A stretch of 64,000 nt of DNA from Cucumis sativus (Eukaryota > Streptophyta > Magnoliopsida > Cucurbitales > Cucurbitaceae). This document shows, one piece after another, positions 38,406 to 49,654 of the stretch. Numbering within the stretch: the stretch's first letter is position 1; each line of letters opens with the position of its first letter. A model generated the notes under the pieces. The model was given only the letters and a program-made list of their open reading frames with translations, had not been told where the DNA came from and ran no database searches. The position numbers and the translations under genes are program-made. The stretch covers positions 12,648,001-12,712,000 of the forward strand of contig NC_026657.2 in NCBI RefSeq assembly GCF_000004075.3. The letters are read 5' to 3'.

Positions 38406-39166
38406 TCATTTTCTTCTAGCGGCGGTTTCTCTTTGAGCATTGAAATAAACAGCGGCAACGGGGAGGCCCAGGCCATTGGCTTCAGAGAAGTGTCTAGTAT
38501 TAAAATTGGCTCTTGAAGACGAGGAGGAGGAGGAGGATAATCTCACAGTCTGTCTTCCTCGTTGCTTGAACAACACAAACACATAGCGATGAATCCCAAT
38601 ATGTGGCTTTGGACTCTCGTAACTCATTATCTCCTTCCCAAAAGAAGCATCAGTGGTACCAGGGATGTCCGTGACCATCCTAATTAACAACAAAATATTT
38701 CAAATGTTCAATAATAATTTTCATATATTTGTAACAATACATATATAATAATAATCATATAGTAAGTAGTACATATATAAACTACAAACCAGTGAAGGTA
38801 TTCCCTAAGATAAGGATCACTTGGGCTTGGAGCATCTGGGTCGACCATAATCTACAAAATAAAAATATATAATAATCATGAATTAAGAAGAAAATAATAA
38901 TAAATGAATAAATTAAAAATGGGTATATATAATAATAATAATAATACCAAAGTGAAAGCTGATCTCATGTCGTCGCCGGCAACTTCAACGCGAGGTTTAA
39001 AGGAAATAAGAGAAGGGAGAAGCTCGTGGCCATTGGCGACTTGTTTAGAGGAATTGTAAATAACATTCATTTTCACATTTGGAACGAAATTATCAACCAC
39101 ATCTCCTACTACTCTTCCCACTATTAACGGCTCTATTATACTAATATTACTACAGCTCCTTGACAT
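38406..39166 (-). CDS. BFT: BFT/TFL1-like PEBP protein, three exons
   Basis: Minus-strand exons 39166-38948 (73 codons), 38851-38790 (62 nt, the family's invariant exon 2 length) and 38679-38406 join to 184 codons plus stop. Conserved PEBP motifs: [48 protein letters not shown] and [11 protein letters not shown]. PEBPs bind FD-type bZIP factors through 14-3-3 proteins; FT promotes and TFL1/BFT delays flowering. The discriminating residue is Tyr91 (FT-like), as in Arabidopsis BFT, whereas TFL1 has His there; [20 protein letters not shown] and KQRGRQ also fit BFT best. Oddities: the usual third intron after SFG is absent, fusing exons 3 and 4, and the segment-B loop carries eight serines in a row (142-149). 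A TFL1/CEN-type call is the alternative. A floral-delay or axillary-meristem role is inferred. Confidence 0.88.
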
Positions 39167-39218
39167 CTTTTTAAGAGCTAGTAGTGTGCGTTTGGTGGAG
39201 TGAAGAAGATGAAGATAG

Positions 39219-39226
39219 TATTTATA
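39219..39226 (-). promoter_or_regulatory. Candidate TATA box of the PEBP gene
   Basis: On the minus strand TATAAATA lies about 53 bases before the ATG at 39,166, implying a very short leader. No better element is nearby. Confidence 0.55.
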
Positions 39227-40197
39227 GGAGTGTGTGTGGAGGGGGATTTAATCATAATTTATATGTATATATATGACTAGTCATTTTCATGTTACATCTT
39301 TAATACATCTCGATTCTTATCATTACTATTTTATATTGTCTCTTCTCCAATAAAATTTTAATTTATCATTCAATTCATTCAATGCACTCAACATTTCAAC
39401 TAGACTGACGTATAAAAAAGTATCATCTAACAACTTTTTTAAAGAACAATAACCATTTTGTAACTATATTTCTTTCAAATTTAGGCTCACTAACACATTT
39501 ATAATTAGAGTAATATTTCCTTTTTCTTGTTTCTCAATTATGGTTTCTTTTGTTTTAGGAACTTGAGACAAAAATATTGTTACAAAAAAACATAAATATA
39601 TTTGATAATTAACTATTCCTTTGTTGCTAATTGATTGAAATAAAATGTAGTACATATAATTCAATTGAATCATATAATTCAATTGAATATATAACATAAA
39701 TTAAAACGAATGAAAACATCCATATATGTATAAATCAATATATATATTAACAAAAATAAATAAGATTTTGTTTTTGTTTTTCGGTTTTAGTTAAGAATTT
39801 AGATATTTTTTTAAAGATAAAAGTGAAAATCATAATAGAGAAAAATTGTGAAATTTCAAAACTAGAGTAGTAAAAGAGAGAATTATCAAACCTTGTCTAC
39901 AATAATCATCAAACCAAATACAATTGTATCAATCACTAATTAGTTAATTTATTGTTTTGATAAACTAAATTAAGGAACAATGAATTAAATTATCTACATT
40001 TTTTCTATCAAAATATCGAATCCATAGTAAATCAATCATATAGATATACAATTAAAACAAGATTTTAATACATCAAGAAGGCATTAGAAGTTGGTTATTA
40101 TAGTTTAGGGTTATAATAACATGTGTTTAATACGTAAACTATGTTAGTTAGAAAAATAAAATAGTAAACACCTTAGCAAATATTAATAGTAAATAGT

Positions 40198-40300
40198 CGA
40201 CATAAGCTTAGCTCAACTGACATCTTGACATCTGTATCTTTTTGTGGACAAGAGATTCTGCCTTCAAATCCCATTCAATAATTAATATTTAGAAATAGCA
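40198..40300 (+). mobile_element. SINE-like tRNA-derived segment
   Basis: AAGCTTAGCTCAACTGACAT resembles a pol III A box (tRNA D-arm) and TGCCTTCAAATCCCATT, about 50 bases later, a B box (T-arm GGTTCAAATCC). This head-plus-AT-rich-tail layout is that of a plant SINE. The tail boundary is unclear and no target duplication was found. Confidence 0.45.
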
Positions 40301-40895
40301 TTTATTTTTTTAAAAAAATTACTTTAATGGAATTTGGTATGACACTTAACACATAGTTATTATAATCTTAAAATAGTTAAAGAATGGGTGAACAAATTAA
40401 ATATTGATTGATATATGAAGACATGGCCATTTATAGGCATGCATTAAAGAGCTTAAAGATTTTTGGTAGAGTAAGGTGAGAGTATGTAGATAATAATTAT
40501 ATTCTTTCAAAAGACGAGAGTTTGACCTTTGTAGATGTCGTTGAATATTTTATTTTTTTCCCCAAAGCTAACAAAATATTAATACAAAGAATTTAATGTT
40601 GACAGGATTTACCACTTGAACAGAATAAATTCTTTGCAAAACCACTAATCCACATTCAAACGAAAAGATAGATCAAGGTTCCAATTCAACATTTTTTGAT
40701 ATTTCAAATTATCCTCGCATATATTTAATGAAAACAAAAGTTAATATTCCACATCTTTAAATATTTGTTTAGTAACAAATTAAAATTTATTCTTCAACAT
40801 GTGATAATATATTTCATTATAAAAAGAGATATTATAATTAATTTATAAGCTTATTTTATGTTGAAAGTGTTGTATCCATATTATTTGGTAGTATC

Positions 40896-40941
40896 GATAT
40901 ATATATATATATATTTATTTATTTATTTATTTATTTATTTT
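40896..40941. repeat. Compound (AT)n-(TTTA)n microsatellite
   Basis: About nine AT units pass directly into about seven TTTA units. Confidence 0.9.
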
Positions 40942-43303
40942 AATACAGATCATTTAGTTCAAATATTATATTTATCAGTGTTTTTAATATAATTATGCTT
41001 TTAATTCTTTTAAATTCAAAACCAAAATACATTTTGTTGGTAGAGAACACAAAAATCAAACTTAATTTTTAAACAACAAGATTCAAATTGTTTGTCAAAT
41101 ACATCTTTTGTTTGATTCTAAATAAAATTCTAAACATATAAAATTAGAATATCTAAACTGCTTACCCACTTCTTTTTTAATATTAAAAATCATGAAATAA
41201 CCAAATTTTATTTTGGAGCAATCCCTTAAAACAAATTCGATTATATTGGTTTTTAATGGTTCCACATAGAGAAGATGCTAATAATCTCTTAATAAATATT
41301 CTCCATATATATAAGAAAACATAAATAAAATTACATGAGGTGTATATATAAAAAGGCAATATCTATTTTTTCTCTCATTTTTTTCTAACAAACATAAAGG
41401 GATAGTGCAAAGTTTATATGGGAAAAGAGAGTTGTGCAATGTTGGTGATATGAGATTTATTCTTATGATATGCAAAAAGTTACACAAAAATAAAAGTTGA
41501 TATCATTTTTTTGTGTTCTTAAAACCTAACACGTGTTTTAAGATATTTGGATAGATGAAGAGTGAAGAATATAATATAAACTTTTTATTCTCTTGCTTTA
41601 TAATACCATATCTTTGGCAAATGGGAATTCAACTTTTAAGGTGCTAATTCTCCAATCTCTTCATTATACTATATGCTTTTCACCTCAATATTAATAATTA
41701 TTATTATTTTAAACTTTAAGGTAGTGGAAATTTTTGTGTCATACTAGTGTGGACCATATTTTTTTCCATAAATGGTATACTTCATTGCAAAGTCAATTAT
41801 GTAAGGAAAAATTCAAAATGGACGAAAGAAATAAGAATTATATGATGCTTATGATATACAAGTAATTAAACAACACATCTCAATTGCACACTCTTTTTCT
41901 TTCTTTTTTTTTTTCTTTTCTCTAAAAGGACTTCTATAATTGAATAAAATATTTTGCTTATTAGAATGAGGACAATTCCATGGTATGTGGGACACCTCAA
42001 ATTGTGAAACCTGCACCATAAAAATAATTCTTTTTTTAAAAATCAAAATAAATTGGGAAGTACACTTAAGACATTGAGTTGGTTATTATAGTTGGTGGTT
42101 TATAATAGTTAGTATTTGGGGTTGCAAATTATTTTAATATGGGTTGCAATAGTTTGTGTTTGGGATGTGTACTAACCCACTAGACCTAGGATTCGAAATT
42201 CGAGTTCAATACTTTAGCAAACATCTTAATAATTAAATATTTGTAGCAAAATTAGATTGCAAACATGGTAGAAACTAGCAAAGAAGAAAATAGAGAATGA
42301 GTGAAAAATTGTAAATAGTAGCAAAGAGGGCTTTTGAAATACTATTTATTTACACAGTTGTTGATCACTGTGTTCAAAGTTACAGTGGTTTGATATGAAT
42401 CCATTAAAAAGATTAAGGGTTGGATCCTAAACCCATGCAAAAGAGTGGTAAATTTGTTTGGTTCTAACCTATATGAAAATTATTGCAATAAAATACACAA
42501 AACAAAAATGTCGTAGAAAATGAAAAAGTAATGACTTTGAATCACTATAAGGGGTAATGTCTAAGAATCAAAGATGATCGTGAAATGCTACCATAATTTT
42601 ATGCACAAAAAATATGTTTGATTTTAATTTATGAAATTAAACAAAAAAAAGTCTTAAATTTAATAGATTGATTAATTAAATAATATATTGATAAAAGTAA
42701 ATTTATTTGGAATCAATAATAATTTTAACTATAAATACTTGAAAATTTGAGCAATTGATAATTAATTTTTTAAAAGAAACTGATAAATAAAATTAACCCA
42801 TTTTGATAAACTTGATATTAATTAAATCTAATAGTTAGTCATGTTTATAATTAATTAAGCTTATTGGTAGTAATTTCAATTTTGGTTAAATAATATAAGA
42901 AATATATTTTAATACAATATATTATATAAAAATGAAAGAAATGAAAAAAGCATGATATATCAATAAAGAATACTAAAAAAAATATTATAAATATTAAAAG
43001 TTTTTAATGAATGAATAATATAAATGAAAACAAATCTCAACAAACAATTACTTGAATATTAAAAAACAATAAAGTAATCAATTATTTGTGTACTAACTAA
43101 ATTTAATTAATCTTAGTTTATCGATTTATATTGAATATATTATTAGCTAATTAGTTAATAATTTGTGTAATAAAATAATGATATTCATTTAACATTTTTT
43201 TTTTTTTTTGTAAATTAAGTTAGGCAAATATTCTAATTTATTAAAATAAATATTTTATATTAACTTTTAGGTTAGTTTTAATTAATTAATTGTATTTCAA
43301 ATG

Positions 43304-43308
<5 letters not shown>

Positions 43309-43336
<28 letters not shown>
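43309..43336. repeat. (AT)n microsatellite
   Basis: About 13 AT units inside copy 1 of the duplication; not present in copy 2. Confidence 0.9.
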
Positions 43337-43338
<2 letters not shown>

Positions 43339-43696
43339 AAATAAACGGATATATCGAAGAAAAGAGAAAACTCAATGTTTTGGAATAGAATAAAAAACTT
43401 TGTACGTAGGAAACAAGGATACTTGATAATAAGATATTGTTTTTCAAATTTGAAGACTGTGAAACAAACCTGAGTATTAAGAAAACCCTCAAACCTAACG
43501 ACTTCTAAAAGTTGCCTGTACGCCCATCTTTTTTTTTTTTTTTTTTTGTTCCTTTCTATTCTATAATTCATGAAACTTAATTAGTTTTTTTTTTTTTTGT
43601 TTCTATTTAATTCATTAGTTTAAATCGATTAAATTTGATTTTAAATTCTTGAAAAAGTTGTAGTATTATGATCAGGCCATTTTTTTTTTATAGAAA

Positions 43697-43786
43697 ATGT
43701 ATATGTACGATCTCAGAATAACATTATAGAAGAGATAGACAACCTTATCCACCTCTTCTATAATGTTATATTATGGTTGTGCATAT
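43697..43786. repeat. Long imperfect hairpin, copy 1
   Basis: Inverted arms of about 39 bases around a loop of about 12 bases. The core TAACATTATAGAAGAG pairs perfectly with CTCTTCTATAATGTTA. The same structure recurs in the duplicate at 46,367. Confidence 0.75.
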
Positions 43787-43976
43787 ATTATTAAGCTTCG
43801 TGGTTAGATTTTCATTTTATATACCTATCGTACATAATATAAATAAAGAAATAAGTGATAAGAGAAATAGAATCTTGGATGTTTTATTTAAATGATCCCA
43901 TAGGTTAGATTGTAAACAATAAATTAAATATATTGTGATTGATACTTATGAATATTAGGATTAGATCGTTATTGGA

Positions 43977-44060
43977 ATTTTTACTTATATTATTCAATAT
44001 TATTGGTTTATTGAAATTTAAACAACTTAGGTTTCATATTGAATAATATAAATAAAATTT
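43977..44060. repeat. Inverted repeat (hairpin), arms about 24 bp
   Basis: TTATATTATTCAATATTA is mirrored about 35 bases on by CATATTGAATAATATAAATAA. It may be a fold-back or MITE remnant; no terminal target duplication was identified. Confidence 0.6.
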
Positions 44061-45064
44061 TCTGTTAAAAGAATAAAATAAAATTTCAGGTCTGCATGCA
44101 ACTTGATATCAACCTGATGAAAGCTCATGCAATCCCGTGACTCACCTTTCTACAAAGCTTTCTCTTCCCTTATTTCATTGCAAATCTCTCATACTAGTTG
44201 TTAATCTAATTAATATATAACTAATTGTTCAACCGGTTAAGATGAGATGAAGTGTGTAGTTTAGCGAGTTGTTGTTAGCGAAGAATTAAAGAACTATCTT
44301 TTTCATTCTTTTTATTTATTGTGTTTAAAGATCAACCATGGAATAGATACATTGATTTATGATTAGATTTTCAACTCTTTTTTTATTCTTTTCTTCTTTT
44401 CAATGCAAAAGATGTTTTTTAAAGCTTGAGACATGGAATGAAGTTTATTAAAGCCGTCGTTGGAGCAGTTATATTCTCCCTCTCTTAATGCAAGGTACAA
44501 TCCCTATGACAACGATTCATGTGGAATTTTTTCTTTTTTTCTTTTTTCATTTTAGCTTTTCTTTAATTTTATTTCTTCTACCTGAAAGTCTTCAAAATTT
44601 ACTGAAGAAAATGCATTTGATGTTTTAAAAATTAATCATCCATCTAGAAAATAATGCATAATAAAACTAAAATGAAGCAAGTAAATTCTATAATGTACTT
44701 CTAAAACATGGATAGCTAGTTATGTTCGTTTTATCAAAACCAATTTGGAAGTCTCTTTTTTAGTTCACGATAATATCTTTCCATAAAATCATGTTTTTTT
44801 TTCAAAATTTATCATCGAATGACGGTTATCTTTTTAATACTTATATTAAGTATATGATTTTTCCTTTCATTTATATAACTTATTTGAAATTTAATTTAAA
44901 ATAATAAAAATGAACCATTTAAAATTGATAAGAGAATGTCTAACCTGAATATTGTTGATATTCACTCACATAGTATTGCTCAAAATCATCTCTTTTTGTA
45001 AATATGACACTAATTCTATCGATCTTAATTATTAGGAGACTTTTCTCTAGTCTTTTGAAGTAAA

Positions 45065-46470
45065 TACTATAACAAATAGGCTTTTAAAGTAACATTTACC
45101 ATTATTAATTGCAGATTGTAAACCGTTGCTATCATTCTATCAAAGTTATATTGGTTTGAAATGAATCCATTTTAAAAAGATCAGGTTTGGTCCTAAAACT
45201 ATGCAAAAGGATATGTTATGGTTTTAACTCGTCAATCCATAAAAAGAGTGGTAAATTTGTTTGGTTCTAACCTAAAATTCCTTCAATACACTGCCAAAAA
45301 AAATCTTAGAAAATGAAGTAAAGATTTTGAATCACTTTATGAAGTGATATCTCACAATCAAAGATGACATTGTTTGGTTGGTACATTCGAAAATGCTATT
45401 AGAATTTTATGGACAAAAATTACGATTGAAATTAATTTGTGAAATTAGGGAGAAAAATCTCGTATAAATTTAATAAACTAATTAATTAATCAATATATTG
45501 ATAAAAGAAATTAATTTGGAATCAATAATAGTTTTAGCCATAAAAGTAATTGATAATTAATTTTTCTCAAAGAAACTGAAAATTAAAAGTAACCCATCTT
45601 GATAAACTAATTAATATTGATTACAATCTAATATTTAATCATGTTTATAATTAACTAAGCTTATTGTTAGTAATTTCAATTTTAGTTAAATAATATAAGA
45701 AAGTATATTTGAATACAACATAATATATAAAAATAAAAAAAATTGGAAAAAACATGGTATAGGAGTATGATATATCAATAACAAATACTAAAAAAGGTTT
45801 TATAAGCTTTATATTCTTTTAATTAATGAAGTAATAATAAATTAAAACTAATCTCAAGAAATGAATGCTTCAATATTAAAAACAATAAAGTAATCAATTA
45901 TTATTACTGAAAAATAAAATTTTGTACCATTTAAATTTAATTAACCTTAATTTAACAATTAAACATATTTAATATATTGTTAGCTACTTTATTAATAATT
46001 TGGGTAGAAAAATAATTTTATTCATTTAACAATTTTTTATTATAAAATAAGTTGGGTAAATATTTTAATAGATTATTACTAGTTTTTAAATTCGTTATTC
46101 CCAAATTTAAAAACTGTCAAACAGACACAAGTATTAAATATTTGTGTTCATTCCCATACATAAAACTTTCAAACTTAACAACCTTTAGCTAAAAGTTGCT
46201 TGCATCATCTTTTTTTTCTTTTCTATTATGTAGTTGATGAAACTTAATTAGCTATATTTTTGTTGATATTTAATTTATTAGTTTAAATTGATTCAATTTG
46301 ATTTTAAATTCTTAAAATATTTTAATATTATAATCAGACAAATATATATATATTTTTTAAAAAGTATTTATACAATCATAATATAACATCATAGAAGGGA
46401 TACACAACCTTATTTATTCCTTCTATAATGTTATACTATGATCATACACATATTATAGAACTCCATGGTT
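45065..46470. repeat. Copy 2 of the old direct duplication
   Basis: Partner of 42,315-43,810, in the same orientation about 2.7 kb further on and separated by about 1.25 kb of unrelated AT-rich sequence. Confidence 0.75.
46367..46456. repeat. Long imperfect hairpin, copy 2
   Basis: TATAACATCATAGAAGGGATAC pairs with ATTCCTTCTATAATGTTATA. Changes relative to copy 1 fall largely so that base pairing, including a G:T pair, survives. Confidence 0.7.
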
Positions 46471-47090
46471 ATATGAATTTATTTCCAATAATTCTAATTT
46501 CAACTCTCCAAACAACATTTTCCTCAAATCTTCACATCTATTACTATTAGTAACCGATATTCTTACCTATTTTTTTTACCAATAAATAAATAATAAGAAG
46601 GAAGAAATCCAATCAATCGAGTCACTCTAAACTCGACACGTTGAAGTTAAAAAGGAGCAAATGTGGGCCAAAAATTATTGTGTCCAAATTGTCACTTTGG
46701 ACCGCCGCCACTTTATTTATTTATATTCACCCAATTAAGGTCTACGTCAATTCTTTTCTTATTTTCAACTCCTTTTTCTTTTTCTCACTCACAAATTTTA
46801 ATTATTCGAATATTCAATTTCAACCTTTTTAAAACCATACATTCATCACTTTTCCTCCTCTTTGTTTAAATTTTTTACTTTACCCATCCCAATTTCCCCA
46901 TAATCTTCAACCTACCCTTCATCCTTCACATACATACATAGTACTAGTAATTACCAGTTTAATTTTTAAAAAAAAAATTTGAAAAATAATGTTTGTTTCA
47001 TTTGTTTTTTTTTTTTTTTTTTTAATTAAGTTATTTCCTGTCAAGTTACAAGAGTTGAATATTCATTGGTATGAAGTTAACGTTTTATAG
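46471..47090. other. Intergenic up to the retrotransposon insertion
   Basis: AT-rich and pyrimidine-rich. No gene is recognised. TATAG (47,086-47,090), immediately before the LTR, would be the 5-bp target duplication, but its partner lies outside the window. Confidence 0.4.
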
Positions 47091-47879
47091 TGTCGCGACG
47101 TGATCGCTACGCGGAGCGGCCGACCTTCCCGTTTATTTAATTTTAATAAATAGTTTTGAAGTCGCCACCAACCATATTAAGGTGTGATTGGTCACCCAAA
47201 AAAAAGAAAAAAAAAAAATGGTCTGCGTACATTCAGAAATTTAAGTTCGGGAGTCAGTTGTGTGTAGGGAAGGTGTTAGCACCCTACAACACCCAAAAAA
47301 TGGTTACCCAATTTTATCTTTTAAATTAAATTATAGAGGTTCACAAAACAAAGTTTTTATTTAGGTTTTGTTTAAATGTCCCATGTTTATCAATTCATAT
47401 CGAAGAAAGTAAAACCTAAGCATGAATTGATGATTATGGGTGGCATAGGAGCCATTAGAAAAATTAAGTTTATTTTTGTTTTAAAAGATTTTTATTCACC
47501 TTAAGAATATTAAGATACCAAAACTTGATATTTTAATCTCTATCATAGGTGTTTAATGAAAAATTTCATATATCTAGAATTAATAAATTCATAGAAAATA
47601 CTACTCAGTCTCATTTAAAATATGAAATGTGTTAATTTAAAAAAAACAATCTATTAATTAAATTTCAAACGGAAAAATTTCATGTATTTATGGATTTTAA
47701 ATTATAAAATCCATAAAAAAACAATACTTTTTCTCCAATTTACATTATTATATTTAAATAAAAAATAATAATAACAATGGCAAAACATTATGAAATTTGA
47801 AAAATACTTAGAAGTAATATGCTGAGATAAAATAAATACATTGATAATATATGCAAAATGTAAAAGATATTAATGTAGG

Positions 47880-48010
47880 ATGCAAGATAATTAATTAATA
47901 CAACACATGCAACATAATTAATTAAATCAAAATGATGCAAAATAATTGATTAATGCAGGATGCAAAATAATTGATTAATGCAGGATGCAAAATAATTGAT
48001 TAATGCATAA
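47880..48010. repeat. Short tandem repeats in LTR A, period about 29 bp
   Basis: Three successive copies of GATGCAAAATAATTGATTAATGCAG, plus related units. The same set occurs in LTR B near 58,234-58,370. Confidence 0.8.
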
Positions 48011-48349
48011 TTAAACGAGGGCCAAATTGATATCAAATAATAACTAACAGTTGAATACCAAAGTAGGTTTGGCCCAATATGCAAATAAATAATATTGCAA
48101 ATAAATAATCACACCAAAATGAATATCAAATAATTATAGCCACATATGCATACTGATTAATTAATACATCATGCAAATAATTAGAATGAGGGAGTGAAAA
48201 TGTCACATACAAGTTGCTAATTAATTAATAGGCCAAATGAAAAATGGTTGTTGCCAAATATTAATTATATCATGCATAATTATTAACATGGATAATATAT
48301 GGATAGCAGTAATTATTAACGGAGTATGCCATATGGATACATGTATAAA

Positions 48350-48620
48350 GTAATTAACAAAGACTGTAAAATTGATGCAATGAAGAATGAGTATTACCAA
48401 ATACAAGATGTTAATTGATTAATTATGCATAATTATTAAAGCATGTTATATGGACATAAGTAATTAACTGTAAAATGGGTGCCAATAAAGAATGAGTATT
48501 ACCAAATACAGAAGGCTAATTGATTAATTATGCATAATTATTAAGGCATGTCATATGGATATAAGTAATTAACTGTAAAATGGGTGTCAATGAAGAATGA
48601 GTATCCAAATACAAATATAT
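48350..48620. repeat. Longer tandem repeats in LTR A, period about 100-105 bp
   Basis: Three diverged units, each with AAGTAATTAAC, TGTAAAAT(T/G)G, GAATGAGTATTACCAAATACA and GATTAATTATGCATAATTATTAA. The same set occurs in LTR B from about 58,690. Confidence 0.75.
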
Positions 48621-48635
48621 GATGCTAATTAATTA

Positions 48636-48830
48636 AAAAGAAATTAACACAGAATGGATGCCTAGTAATAAAAGAAAATTAACACAGAATGGATGCCCAA
48701 TAATAAAAGAAAATTAACACAGAATGGATACCCAACAATTAAAAAGAAATTAACACAGAATTGATACCCAATATTTAAAAAGAAATTAACACAGAATGGA
48801 TACCCAATATTTAAAAAGAAATTATAAAAA
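48636..48830. repeat. Tandem repeats in LTR A, period about 36 bp
   Basis: Five to six copies of AAATTAACACAGAATGGATNCC followed by CAATA(A/T)TAAAAGA. Matched in LTR B at about 58,985-59,170. Confidence 0.85.
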
Positions 48831-49204
48831 ATTTAATATAGAATGGAAGGTAGAATGCTCAGTATTAAGAAAGATACAAATAATAAAATTAACATGTTAA
48901 ATGATGGTAAAATGATGAACACGATAGTTCATAATTAAAAGCAGTATATCAAACAAAAAAAAATCATTAAACAAGAATAAGAATAAAAAAGAGGAAAAAG
49001 AAAAAAAAACTTACCAGGTCTGCCCTTCAATGCCAAAGGTTATTCCTTTTGATCTTCTTTCACTCTTCACCTCTTTCTAAATCCTCCAATAATAAAAAAA
49101 ACATCCTCCTCCTTTCTGAATCGTCTCCTTCTCTTTTTATATGGAAATGTCTCCTTTTTAGATAGAAGTGAAGTAGGTTTAGATAGTGAAATGGAATATA
49201 GAGA

Positions 49205-49322
49205 AATGTGGAAGAGTGGGAGAACGTGAGAGATTGGGGAAGAAGGTGGAAGAGTGGGAGAACGTGAGAGATTGGGGAAGAAGGTGGAAGAGTGGGAGAA
49301 CGTGAGAGATTGGGAGAAAGTG
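49205..49322. repeat. G/A-rich tandem repeats in LTR A, period about 38 bp
   Basis: Three units of GTGGAAGAGTGGGAGAACGT followed by GAGAGATTGGGGAAGAAG. LTR B differs here: its first unit is degenerate (59,545-59,590), the main structural difference between the two LTRs. Confidence 0.85.
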
Positions 49323-49553
49323 GGAGGGTTGTGACTCAGTAAAACAGGGGATGGTTGAGAAAAATAGGGAGAAGAAAAACAAAATCTTTACTTTTAAATT
49401 TAATTTTAAATATGTTTTTATTTTTGTTTTTGTTTTAAAACATAAATTTAAAAATTAAGATTTAAATTTAAATTCAAATTCAAATTCTTTTAAAAAAATA
49501 ATAAATTAATTAATGAAAAAAATAAAAAGGCAGGACAAAATACGGTATCTACA

Positions 49554-49570
49554 GTTTGCCCCCTTTGTCC
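49554..49570 (-). other. Polypurine tract next to LTR A
   Basis: On the minus strand GGACAAAGGGGGCAAAC sits directly before the LTR start TGTAGATACC, the expected plus-strand primer for reverse transcription. Confidence 0.8.
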
Positions 49571-49654
49571 ATCCTGAAAATATTTAAAGGTGGACAAAGG
49601 TAATAGATAAGGTATTTGGGCCAATTTTTTATTTTTTGAGAGAGACAAAAAAAA

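Larger units (their letters stand above)
39300..42310. other. Intergenic, AT-rich
   Basis: No gene recognised. It includes a SINE-like segment (40,198-40,300) and a compound AT/TTTA microsatellite (40,896-40,941). Confidence 0.5.
42315..43810. repeat. Copy 1 of an old direct duplication (about 1.4 kb)
   Basis: Colinear with 45,065-46,470. Shared blocks in the same order include GAGTGGTAAATTTGTTTGGTTCTAACCTA, TTGGAATCAATAATA(A/G)TTTTA, ATTGATAATTAATTTTT, ATGAAACTTAATTAG and the hairpin at the end. Many substitutions and indels show that it is old. No coding sequence recognised. Confidence 0.75.
47091..49553 (-). repeat. LTR copy A (3' LTR of the first element)
   Basis: 2,463 bp, bounded on the plus strand by TGTCGCGACG and ATCTACA, that is TG...CA ends on both strands. 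It is followed at 49,554 by the complement of a purine tract, which fixes the boundary. AT-rich inside with several short tandem arrays; the 35 bases at 47,091 are strikingly GC-rich. Confidence 0.9.

Noticed and set aside
40198..40300. Interpreting the segment as a functional tRNA gene
   Set aside because: The boxes are imperfect, no acceptor stem or anticodon arm can be formed, and box spacing is stretched. SINE-like is the better reading.
46641..46869. Two overlapping short plus-strand frames before the LTR
   Set aside because: Phe/Ser/Leu-rich low-complexity translations of pyrimidine-rich DNA, without homology or a start context.
47880..48830. Regularly spaced repeats that could suggest a CRISPR array
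   Set aside because: The spacers are repeats too, the units are AT-rich LTR minisatellites, and the DNA is a plant genome.
49179..49382. Ser/Phe/Leu-rich minus-strand frame in the LTR (also at 59,420)
   Set aside because: It is the translation of the G/A-rich minisatellite and changes with repeat number.
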